A stretch of DNA of 64,000 nt, from the NCBI RefSeq assembly GCF_905475465.1, contig NC_062236.1:8504001-8568000 (forward strand), given 5' to 3'. The notes below the pieces were generated by a model. That model had not been told where the DNA came from. It saw only the letters and a list, made by a program, of their open reading frames with translations, and searched no databases. Position numbers and translations under genes: made by a program. Source of the DNA: Pieris napi (Eukaryota > Arthropoda > Insecta > Lepidoptera > Pieridae). Shown here piece after piece: positions 22,964 to 33,800 of the stretch (position 1 is the first letter of the stretch; each line of letters opens with the position of its first letter).

Positions 22964-23929
22964 TTAATGTTAGACATCTGCTGTCGTTGACTCTTTTGTA
23001 GGCATTATCATATATCTCTCATCGTTAAGGCAGCGTTTGTAACAAACGTTTTCGTTCGACCGTTTTTTCTCCGACTTTCCAAATACGAATATATATTTTA
23101 ATTTTTTGGCTTAATATATAGCCACTCAATTAACGTGGCTTTTAGAATTTTCAAAATCGGTTCATTAGTTCGAGAGATTACCCCCTACAACTTCACAAAA
23201 TTTACCTCTGTATAATATAAGTATATATAATTCTATTAGTTTATAAGGTATCTATCGTTTAGGGTAAGATTCAGAAACAAGACTTATGGCTTATTGTCAC
23301 TCCTGTAGTACAAAGATGTAAAGGATTTTGACTTACAGCAGTACCCTAAGTTACCCAAAGAACACGACGCACGCTGCTATGGCTTTTATCCTACTGTTGA
23401 CAAGCGTAGTAAAATCCACTGGTGTCAATAGTAAAGAAAGTTTAATTTGTTAGCTAGCTTAGTTTTAGACACTTTGACGATTAGACGTGGTGTCTATCCT
23501 AGGAATAATATATATATTTTCTATATATAAATGAGGTAAAAAGCCAGTGAAAGGCACTTGCCATTATGCGATAGTTACATCACTAGCCGGTGACCAGTTT
23601 TATCTGGGACACCTCGAGTTGTTTACCCGAAATATTGAGAAATATGGACACCTAAGAAAGATCCTTATGAATTACTTATTCCAATGGTTGTTCTGTGTGG
23701 CTGGATCAAGTTTTCACGATCTATTAGAAAATAAAGTTAATATCAAAATATGATTTATTATTGAGCATTTTAAATTGAACTTTATGATTTAAAAGAGGTT
23801 TATTGATAATCCTAAAGTTGAGTACAATTATTTATAAATTTATCAACCACTATCTTACATACAATTACAAAAAGGTAATTTAAATTATAATTATAGAGAG
23901 TTTAGTAAAGTAAAATCGTATTTTTTATA
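22964..23929. other. No gene seen
   Basis: AT-rich; a 68-codon plus-strand frame at 23547-23753 has no recognisable similarity. Confidence 0.3.
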
Positions 23930-24270
23930 TATGGATTATGTATACCAGGGAACAAACGCGCTGGAAGCTCACCTGATGTAAAGTGAAACCGCCCATGGTC
24001 ACTCACATTGCCATTGGCTCGCAAGTGTTCTGCCAAGAAATACGCTCTATTCTTGAAGGACCCTAAGTCGAATTGGTTCGGAAATACTTCAGTGGGCAGC
24101 AAGCAGTTTCATATATTAGCAAAATGTGAAAATTACTATGTAAGCATCAAATTACAATTAAATAAAGTATAATATAGATCGACGGTTTTAAGACATTAAT
24201 AATGTTGTCAAAAGCCTCACAAGTGCGTTGCCGGCCTTTCAAGAATTGGTACGCTCTTTTCTTGTATGTT
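23930..24270 (-). mobile_element. LINE C-terminal remnants
   Basis: The minus-strand frame at 23902-24102 holds LPTEVFPNQFDLGSFKNRAY, the same C-terminal motif as the jockey-type LINE at 20310-20350, followed by NVSDHGRFHFTSGELP. Near 24210-24270 the word CGTTGCCGGCCTTTCAAGAA and a similar GTACGCTCTTTTCTTG stretch look like a second piece of the same family. Confidence 0.6.
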
Positions 24271-24889
24271 AGTAAATTATCATTACCAATCACAGCATAT
24301 TCAAAACAAGATTAGAATTAAAGATTTTTCGAATTGCACAAATAGTTGTAGCCTAGGTAACAAGAACGATAACAATTGAAGAGCAGTATGCAAAAAACAT
24401 AGCTTTGAAGGCAAAGGAGGTCTCTATATTTCATAAGAAACCTGGCTCAATCGTAGAAACTCTGCTTGACACAGTAGGTACATACTCTTGCTAAAAGGTC
24501 ATCCTAGTCCTTTTGTTTTATATAGCTTGTATTAATCGTAGTATTATTTAGTTTCGAAATCAAGTTAAGTAATAGGTTTTATATATTAAACTGTAAATAA
24601 TTTATAACTTTTTAGTTAAAAGGTTGTATGAGCTGGCAAAGATCATCAATGGAGTAATGATTTTGGTCTACAAATCAATCCCAATAAGAGCAGTTATAAT
24701 TATTGGCAACCCTTATTTCACATCAAGAATTGATTGAGTTACCTGTACAACGGTGTGACTTTAAAGATTGGCCGTACAGTAAAATAGTCTTAATTGATTA
24801 AAATGCATACTGGGAGAAGTATGTTAAGGAACTTAGCCGCAAATTGTACGGATTGCCTTCGATGTCTTAGTATTTTCTTTAGCACTAAA

Positions 24890-25467
24890 ACCTTACTGGC
24901 ACAATCTCTCTTTAATGCCATTACTAGACTACCCCGATTTTTGCTCTTCCGATCTAATCGAGAAATTGCCTAATAAACTGGATCGTCGTCAAAATTTCTT
25001 CATCCGTTTTATATTCGGTCCAAGAAAGCATGATTACATCTCTGCGCTCTTCCGTAAACTATATCCTTGAAATCCCATCTCACACCTCTTCCTTTCTGGG
25101 CGAATCCTTTAGAGTCTTTGCAGTGAGGCTATGGAATTCACTTCTCGTCTTTATTGACTTAGCTCCTTCTCTTCCTTTAAATCTCTACTGTACAAGCATT
25201 AACTGTTCACATCATATCCCTAAAATGTATAACTGATCTGAAATTATCCTCTGAAATATTATATTATCGTGTGCACTTTTTCTTTGTCATATGTTCTTTT
25301 TTACTACATATGTTTTGTTTTGTTTCATAAGTTTTGTGTAAATAACTGTATGAGATTTCTTTTTCTCATAAAGCAGATATGGCCGCCGGAGCCCTCTTTT
25401 TTATTTAATTATGTCAATTGTATTATATTCATGTACATGCAACGAAGTGTTAATAAATAAATAAATT
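24890..25467 (+). mobile_element. CR1-like LINE 3' end, second copy
   Basis: Closely follows the copy at 14754-15720, including LPF-like LINE words, SFLGESFRVFAVRLWNSL in the frame at 25030-25236, and a 3' tail ATGCAACGAAGTGTTAATAAATAAATAAA. No MITE inside. Non-functional. Confidence 0.75.
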
Positions 25468-25940
25468 ATACTTCGCCTTAATACTCGCATAATCATCCCG
25501 TTCTTACGCAAACTATTGTTTTCTGTCTTCCGATTGACTTTTTGTTCAGATAATTACTGTCATTAAAGGACATCAAACGTTACTTTGTATTTGTGTAACT
25601 CTGACCGATTAATAAAACTGATTCTAGTAGAGTCTAGTCACCAATAGATTTTTCTATCTCTCTTGATTATTAACAAATATTTCGAAAAAGTATTAAAATC
25701 AAGTTAAATTAAAATTAGACGTCTCTCGGTGCTTAATATTTATAAATTAACATTTATGATTTTTTATGTCTTATTACTTTCGCTTTCTCGGTACCTACTT
25801 TTGACATATTAATCATCAAATGGCACGTGTACCGTTTTTTTAATTACTTTGTCACGGTATTGCAGTGCGTAATTATTTTTCAAGTCTACAAAACTAGGAC
25901 TTTATATAAATTACAATCTAGCCTATACAATACCTAACTA
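25468..25940. other. No gene seen
   Basis: AT-rich sequence up to the mariner insertion; TA at 25939-25940 is its target site. Confidence 0.35.
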
Positions 25941-27176
25941 ACACTGAAAATGTTTAGAAAATGAAAAACGGCTACATGTAAAAATTACTTTTATTGTTTT
26001 TCGAAGTAATCTCCGTTCCTCTCTACACATCGTCGCATTCGATGGAACCACTGAGAAAAGCAGTGGGCCCATTCTTCCTTAGGGGTCTCTTCTATGGAAT
26101 TTTCGTACGCTTTCACAGCATCTTCAGGGCTCGTAAAGCGAATACCTCGAATTTTAGCTTTAGTTCTTGAGAATAAATGAAAGTCGCAGGGAGCCAGGTC
26201 AGGACTGTATGGCGGATGACTCATTATTTCGACACCTGCCATATTCAAATATTCAACAGTTCGTTTTGCGGAGTGCGCTGAAGCATTGTCGTGATGAAGG
26301 AGGATCCTACTTCAAGGGCGCTGTAGCGAGCAAACAGCAATATTGACATACCAGTCTGCAGTAACTGTCCTTCCATCTTCTAGCACAACTGTCGCGAAAT
26401 GACCTTTCCGACCAAAGAATGAGGCAATTATCTTTTTTCCTTGACTTCTTCCTTTCTTTACCTTAGTTTGGCGGTCTGCGACAGGAAACACCCACTGATT
26501 GTCTTTTGGTTTTGGGTTCGTAGCTTTCATCATCTGTGACGATGTCAAATACAGCATTTGAGTCACCGCCGTTGAACTTATCTAACATTTGGCGACACGA
26601 GTCCATGCGAAGGTGTTTCTGGTGGTCGGTTAAAGTATGGGGAATCAAGTAAAAAAAAAATTGCTTAAAAAAGCTTCCTGACGCCTAAATGTTCGTGTAA
26701 TATTTTTTGAACTTGACTCATACCAATGCCTAGGCTTGCCAGTATCTGCTGATAGGTCTCTCTTATCTTCCTCTATCATGCGTCGCACAGCACTGATGTT
26801 ATCTTCAGTAGTCGCTGTTAAAGGTTGTCCTTCACGCGGATCATCATTGAGATTGCTACGTCCACGCTTAAACTCGTTAAACCAATTGTAAATAGTGGCA
26901 CGAGATGGGGCTTGATTAAGAAATGCAAATCGCAGCCTATCATGGCTTTGTTGTTAAGTAAGCCCACAACGAAAGTCATAATAAATCATTGACCGAAAAT
27001 TTACTCGCGTTAGGTTCATTTTCACGTGTTACAAGAGTTTTAGATTTGCCGCCAATTCACAGAAACAAATGACTGCAATATACTACATTAGGTTACCAAA
27101 GAGTTCTATAATTGAAATTCAAAAAAGTTTTCATAAGCAATGTTTCTAACTGGCCAGTTCTAAACATTTTCAGTGT
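25941..27176 (-). mobile_element. Mariner (Tc1/mariner) transposon, full length, inactive
   Basis: Left end ACACTGAAAATGTTTAGAA and right end TTCTAAACATTTTCAGTGT are exact inverted copies, flanked by TA on both sides (25939-25940, 27177-27178). The 1236-bp length is normal for mariner. The minus strand encodes mariner transposase pieces from ATG at 27019: FRSMIYYDFRCGLT, APSRATIYNWFNEFKRGR, DPREGQP, then a TDDES box, and YSPDLAPCDFHLF with the last catalytic Asp, ending near 25991. A stop codon interrupts after GLT and later frames are shifted, so it cannot make transposase. Confidence 0.9.
25991..27019 (-). pseudogene. Mariner transposase pseudogene
   Basis: Broken in at least three frames, with an in-frame TAA about 23 codons after the ATG. 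The longest surviving pieces are 26463-26648, 26312-26566 and 25991-26248. Both the N-terminal helix-turn-helix region and the DD34D-type catalytic end are recognisable, so the copy was once complete. Confidence 0.85.
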
Positions 27177-27178
27177 TA

Positions 27179-27781
27179 CCCACGTATTATGGCTCATAAG
27201 TAATACTCAATTACCAATAACCGTAATTAAAAAATACTATGTGCTAAGCCTATGAACAAGTTCTACAAATATATATTGATTCATCTGCCATTAGATATAA
27301 GTAATATTTTAGTTAGCGGTAAGTGAGTAATTCATTTGCGTTTTTCCCACATTATTTACTAAGTAAAACAAAATCTTCCTTTGTCTACCACAAGGTTTGC
27401 TAATAACTTTTATGCCTTGCGTTACAGTAATTTTCCATTATTTAATTATGATTGGCGCAATATAACGATTAATGGACTTGTTTTTTTTATATTGTGTTAA
27501 CGCAACTCACATATAAGTCTACTTATTATAATATTTACACTTCATTGAACTCAATTCAATTTAAAAGGAAATAAAAATTATATTTAGTGTGTAGAATTGC
27601 TAATCAAATAGGCGATATTTCAGGCATATTATGTTTAAAAATAATTGAATAAGTAATAAAAACTACATGCCTACTTACTGGACATTATTTAAATGACTTT
27701 TGAACCAAAACATTGGTTTATTTTTGTTAAGCATTTGTTTCTTTTTTCTTTCAAATAAATTATATTTTTTCGTTATTTCAG
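27179..27781. other. Non-coding, ends in splice acceptor
   Basis: AT-rich; closes with a T-rich tract and the acceptor TTATTTCAG ending at 27781, ahead of the ABC transporter's first coding exon. Confidence 0.5.
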
Positions 27782-27786
27782 ATAAA

Positions 27787-27857
27787 ATGGCAGCACCCAA
27801 CCATAATAATAATAGTGTGCGACCGGATAGACTGCGGCAAATGTTTAGTTGGACTGG
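27787..27857 (+). CDS. ABC transporter coding exon 1
   Basis: Acceptor TTATTTCAG to 27781, then ATAAA and ATG at 27787-27789. Encodes MAAPNHNNNSVRPDRLRQMF then SWT and two bases (GG) of a glycine codon; donor GG|GTGAGT at 27857/27858. The next exon's first A completes GGA, so translation continues into ETSPPSPLG. Short hydrophilic cytoplasmic N-terminus. Confidence 0.8.
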
Positions 27858-30800
27858 GTGAGTACCTTTCACCGATCTTATCCCTTTATACTTTAGAATC
27901 TACAAGTCAAGAAATAAGCATTTAATATATATTAATATTGTAAATCTGTGTGATAATGATTTGTGGTAGTATTATAAGGAGAGTCTTACGTAGAATAATA
28001 TACAATTTACCTAAAATATAATAACCGAAAAAAGTATAAATCGGAAAAAACAACATTAAATTTTATATATTGACAACGAAGTCTCTCTATGACATGACAT
28101 AAATATTATGCCATCATTTTTAATTATTGTTTTTCTGAATATATAAATAGAAACCATTTTATACAGTAATTAAATAAGATAGAGTTTTATAATGTTAATT
28201 TCAAATTATTTTATTTAAATTTCCCTTTTTCATTACCCATAACTGTGGTAAGCATTTTTGTATCGCACATTTTATACATTTCTGTTATTTTACAATTAGA
28301 TCATACAAACCATTAACAATAAGCACGTGCCAATGCGTATTCTAGCTGAGTAGACAAATCGGAAGGCATGTATGATGCAAGCAGTTATGAGATGTTGATC
28401 TATCATGACGCAAGATCTACTTTCGCCTGTAGCCGACACATCAACCAACACGCCTACTAACCCAAATAGTAAAGGCTTGTGCATACAATTATAGACCGAA
28501 ATGCTTTCAATCTGTTTCTACTGAACAATTGCAGATTGTATTCTAATGATAAATAGAAAACGCATATTAATTATAATTATGTTGATTAATGTAAGCAATT
28601 GTTGTTTTATATTTTTCCTCATAAACAATTTAAAAAAATTTTTTTTATTTTATTATTTACAACCAATAAATAATAATCAACACCAGCAAGAAGCATGAAC
28701 TTTATAAGATTCATTTTCAAGATTTTTACCACTAGTAAGGTCTATAATTATAAACCCACATTTTATGACTTTTTTCTACACTTATACATACATAACACAA
28801 TAGTTTAAAAATATAAAATAATTGATTTTACTGCCATCTTTTATACTTTTATATTATACGAATAATAGCGCCATCTAAAGAACCTATATAGAACTAAAAA
28901 TGTAATTGATTTTTCTAACCGCGTAATGGCTGTATGCGTGAATAGATGACGCTGTTCTTGCATTATTATATTATTTATTATTTCATTTCAATAAAATTTA
29001 ACTAAAACTAAAACAAAGAAGGGATTTAGCTTTATACCGTAATTATAACGCCTTATCTAACTGTTAAATATAATTCAGTTTTAGATATATTCATAATCAT
29101 TAATTAATCATATTTTCGACACCTAAGATCACAAGTACCTTACCTTTAATTCCATCCTCTACTTCCATACTACTCTATTCTCGTTCTTCCGGGTTTGTAT
29201 CTCGATATTCAGTTGTTTTATCAATAGAAATATACTGACCGCAATTCAGTGTTAAACAGTTCCAGTAATACCTGCTGCTGAAGTATTACGACTTTTGCGA
29301 ATCGGAGAATATGACTATGAGTTTTTATACGAGTATATATATTTCATATGATATGTAACCCAAAGGTTCTGCGTTCGTCTTTTGTCTTGTCTTTTCTTGT
29401 TTCGGGTTGGCATTGAAAAATTATAACCCTCTGATAAATTATCAATAAATCAGAAAAATTTGTAAGCCCCTTGTCGTTTTTAGACACATGTGTTCTTAAA
29501 TTTGGTTTCGATAGGAATCGAAAAAGGAAATATTAACTTAAGTCAGTTCTTCATCGCTCAGCTGCTAGTTAGTTAAGCAACTACTTAAGAAACTTTTCCA
29601 TTTAGTTAAAGTTGATTTAGCGAAGCTTTGATATCCACTTGAAAACGATACAGCTATTCATACCGTCCATATCATTGATCTTCAAATGTCATGAACCTTT
29701 TGTAAATTATGACCTATTCATTTCCCTGTAATTACCTGGTACATCCGGAAAAGAATTTTAAAGACTAATTATGGTACATTTTAAAGCTCACCCGGACCTT
29801 CCATAAAAGGCTGTTCATGGTACAGTAAAATATGGTTTGCAGACCTACAAGGGCGTGTTGATTGCCTGTCCCTTATTTTGCGAACAATACAAAAAAAATA
29901 GGTTTCGATGGGAAAGCAAGTTTGTTTAATTAAGTTAACTATTAAATTGTTTAGCGAGTAATTGGTATCTTAATATATATATTTCTTGTGTGCGTGTGTA
30001 TGTGACTGAACTCCTCCTAAACGACTGGACCGATTTTGATGAAATTTTTTGTGTGTGTTCAAGGGGATCTGGGAATGGTTTAGATTTACAAATCAGCCCG
30101 CCAGATGTTAAGGGTAGTCCACCCCTAATTTTTATTTTTTTATTTATAGATAAAATTTTATTTTTTATTTTTTTTATGTTACAGAATTAAAAAATACATA
30201 CAACCCCTAATTTTCAACCCTCTACAATCAACCCCTATTTTTTTATTATAAATGATATACATGGCAAAACGACGTTTGCCGGATCGGCTAGTACCTTAAT
30301 AGGGTTATAATAAATAGTAGTATATAATAATAGTGATATAATAAATAGGTGAATATTTCACGCAGAAGCCTGGGAAGGCTGTCACGCATCTCGTTATCAT
30401 TGGACTATGAACTCTCGAGTCAAGGCTTGTAGTTGCTTAATCTTCCGTGAGACAAAAAAAATACAATTCTGAATTTCGAAGGTATTGTTTCAAATATATT
30501 TAAATATTTTCCATGACATGGAAGGACAAGTCAGGGGAAACAATTATAATGAAAAATATAATATACTAGCTGATCCGGCAAACGTCGTTTCGCCATGTAT
30601 ATCATCTATATATATAAAAGAAAGTCGTGTTTGTTACAACACTTATAACTCGAGAACGGCTGGACCGATGTTAGTTATGTCTTTTTTTATGGATTTTTCT
30701 CCACTCCGAATAGCAGAATAAGTAATAAAATATCGGATAAGTTATCGAATAACAATAAATAAATTAATTAATTTTACGAATGCACACGGCATGAGGTGAC

Positions 30801-33800
30801 ATTTGTTGACAAAACTACGCATCATTTTACGTCGAATTCGTGTCACTTCAAGAAATTCCGAACTTGAGGTAAATGAGGAGATGCATAACCAGGCTTTGAT
30901 GTTGAGGCGAAAACATGTGTTACCTCATCAAAAAATGTTGTAAAGCAGAAAGTGCTTTTACATGCAGTATCGCAATATTGGCGATAGAGAGAAGAGGCCT
31001 AATGTGTAAAACTGCCATTCTTATTTTGCAATGGCAAGCAATAAAACATTTCTCTATTTGCAAAAAAAGTTATCACCTTAATGAAATCCTAAAATAAGTT
31101 TAACTAAGTAACAACGATATTATTATTAAGGCGGAACGAAGTTAGCCGGGTCAGCTAGTTTATAATAAAAAAATAGGGGTTGATCGTAGAGGGGTGAAAG
31201 TTAGGGGTTGTATGTATTTTTTAATGCTGTATCATAAAAAAATAGAAATTAAAAATTTTGTCTAAAAAATAAAAATAAAAATTTAGGGGTGGACTACCCT
31301 TAACATCTGGCGGGCTGATTTGTGAATCTAAACCATTCCCAGATCCCCTTGAAGACACACAAAAAATTTCATCAAAATTGGTCCAGTCGTTTAGGAGGAG
31401 TTCAGTCACATACACACGCACACAAGAAATATATATACAGTGAAACCTGGTTAAGTGAGACATCAAGGGACCTGCAATGTCGTTTCACTTATAGAGGTAT
31501 TCCACTTACCCAGTGTCTCAGATATACAGGTATAAATAAATATCTGTCTCATTTACAGAGGTCAAATATGCTTTGGTCACCAATTGATGACATTTCAAAA
31601 TAACTGTGCTAAGTTTCTAGACCCATGTTAGCAAACACTGTTCAAGTTCAGGATATTCTGATAAACGTACACGTTTTAGTTTTTCTTGTCCTTCAGAACA
31701 TTGTGATTCAATTCTATGTTTACTATGAATTATTCTACAAAGAGTAGATTTTGGGATATTAAATTCGGCACAAACTTCTTCGCGTGTCTTCCCACTTTCA
31801 TAAACGGATATTAACTTCAGTTTTTCACGTAATGATAACGATTGTAGCTTTCGTTTTGGCATTTTTCAAATAAACATCTGTATGATAGTAAAGCGAAACT
31901 AAAACTGAAGGTAACTGAAGCTCAAAATTACTTACGTACCCAAGTACGTAAGTACGTAATTCTAAAATTACGAGTGGAATTTGTGGGTAGAATAAGAATG
32001 AGTAAACAAACAATGTTATCTCAGTTACAGAGGTTTATGCATATCAAATTTACTCGCTGTCTCAGTTATAGAGGTAACTATGATGATAAATCGAAAGAAC
32101 AAATCCCAGATATAGAGGCTTACCTCGTCCCACTAACAGAGGTAATTCAGTGCCAAAGTGTTGGGACCTCAGCATGAGTTCCAGTTATGGAGGTTTCTCA
32201 CTTATCCAGGTCCCACTTAACCAAGTTTCACTGTATTAAGATTTAGTAAATGAACTCATAGAAAAAAAATTATACCCATTTGGAAGTAAGTAGTAACTAC
32301 TATGTAATTACAAGACCATGTTCCGCATTCTTATAAATAATTATGGTTTACGTAAGAATCCTCGAGATATTAATGTAAAAGTCAAATTTAGTATCAAAAC
32401 TTCTGAATAATGAGTGATTTAACATAATTTAGGAAACAATTGTTTGAATGGAATATTTTTTAAACAAATGAACGACGAACAATAAATAAAGCAGCTAAAA
32501 AGAGGTTTTCGCTTCGACCGTTTGGAGTCGATTCTGGAATTAATCGAAAACATCCTCATAAAATAAATTGATTAAAATTCTTAATTTGTAAGAACTGTTA
32601 AAAAGTTTGGATTTTATAAATTTATTTTATCTCAACGAAGATTGTCCTCTGAGAAAGAAATGTATGTAATGAATGTTTAATTTTAGGTACTTTATTAATT
32701 GTTTGCGTGTAAAATTACATAGTTATATTGTGGAATGTCATTGTAGGGCTTCTGATTCTATATTGGTAAACATGAATCAGCCAGTATTAATTAAATATAT
32801 TCACAAACACGCTGTTAAAAATATACTAACATAAACCGCTTTTAAAAATATCTTAATGTAACTGGTATTTTAATAATTGTATTTCGATGTTATACAATAA
32901 AGCTGGAAGGACCTCGAAACATATGTGACTTTCAATATTATTATTCGTTGGTTTTTTACAATTTGCTTGTACAAACTTGAACGTAAAAACAAAATGTTAA
33001 ATATCAAAATAATAATATAGGTATTTCATATTTCTTATTAAGCCTCAAAACACAATACAGGATATAATACTCAGGGCATAAAATTTTTGAAGTTGTACTT
33101 CTTTTGGCGCGTTAGGGAAAAATGATGAGAGTAAATTTTACGATGCGCGCGCACACTGTCACAAAAATCCGACACCCTAAGGTAAGCTATAGTGTACATT
33201 TTAGTTTTTTTGAAGTTATACTTCTTTTGGCGCGTTAGGGAAGAATGATGCGAGTAAATTTTTAGAGTTATACATGTTTTGGCGCGTTAGGGAAAAATGA
33301 TGTGAGTAAATTTTACGATGCGCGCGCACACGGTCACGAAAAACTGACACCCTGAAGTTAGCCAAAGTGTACATTTTAGTTTTTTTGAAGTTATACTTCT
33401 TTTGGCGCGTTAGGGAAAAATGATGAGAGTAAATTTTTACGATGCGCGCGCACACCGTCACAAAAAAAACTGACACTCTGAAGTTAGCTATAGTCAACAT
33501 TTTATATTTTTTGAAGTTAAACTTCTTTTGGCGCGTCAGGGAAAAATGATGAGCGTAAATTTTGTCTATTGTTAGTGTCGTTTTTTCTAGAAACGTAGAA
33601 TAAAGCGAAAGATAAATTTTTTGAAAAGATTCTTATCTTGTCACCAAATAAGTATATCTTCTAACGCGTGTACATAAGTACATGTTTTTTTATCACTCAC
33701 TTAAATTCTCGTCTCTCGCTTTCAAGAACAATAAGCCTACAAAGATCGCCTTTATAAAACTATATTTGATGTACTACTTAGTATTGTGTTTTTTATATTT

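Larger units (their letters stand above)
30566..32241 (-). mobile_element. Helitron, minus strand, holding two later insertions
   Basis: On the minus strand it starts TCTTAA at 32241-32236 after an A, resumes at 31437 with TATATATTTCTTGTGTGC after a pogo insertion, is broken again at 31158-30605 by another Helitron, and ends GCCGGATCAGCTAG at 30566 before a T. Without the two inserts it is about 326 bp and matches the copy at 29968-30291 at its 5' part and the copy at 35179-35488 at its 3' part. Confidence 0.8.

Noticed and set aside
28296..28484. 62-codon minus-strand frame in a less AT-rich patch
   Set aside because: No similarity and no promoter or splice context.
33216..33500. 94-codon minus-strand frame with internal repeats
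   Set aside because: Arises from the 123-bp tandem repeat, since the two units are almost in frame; not a gene.
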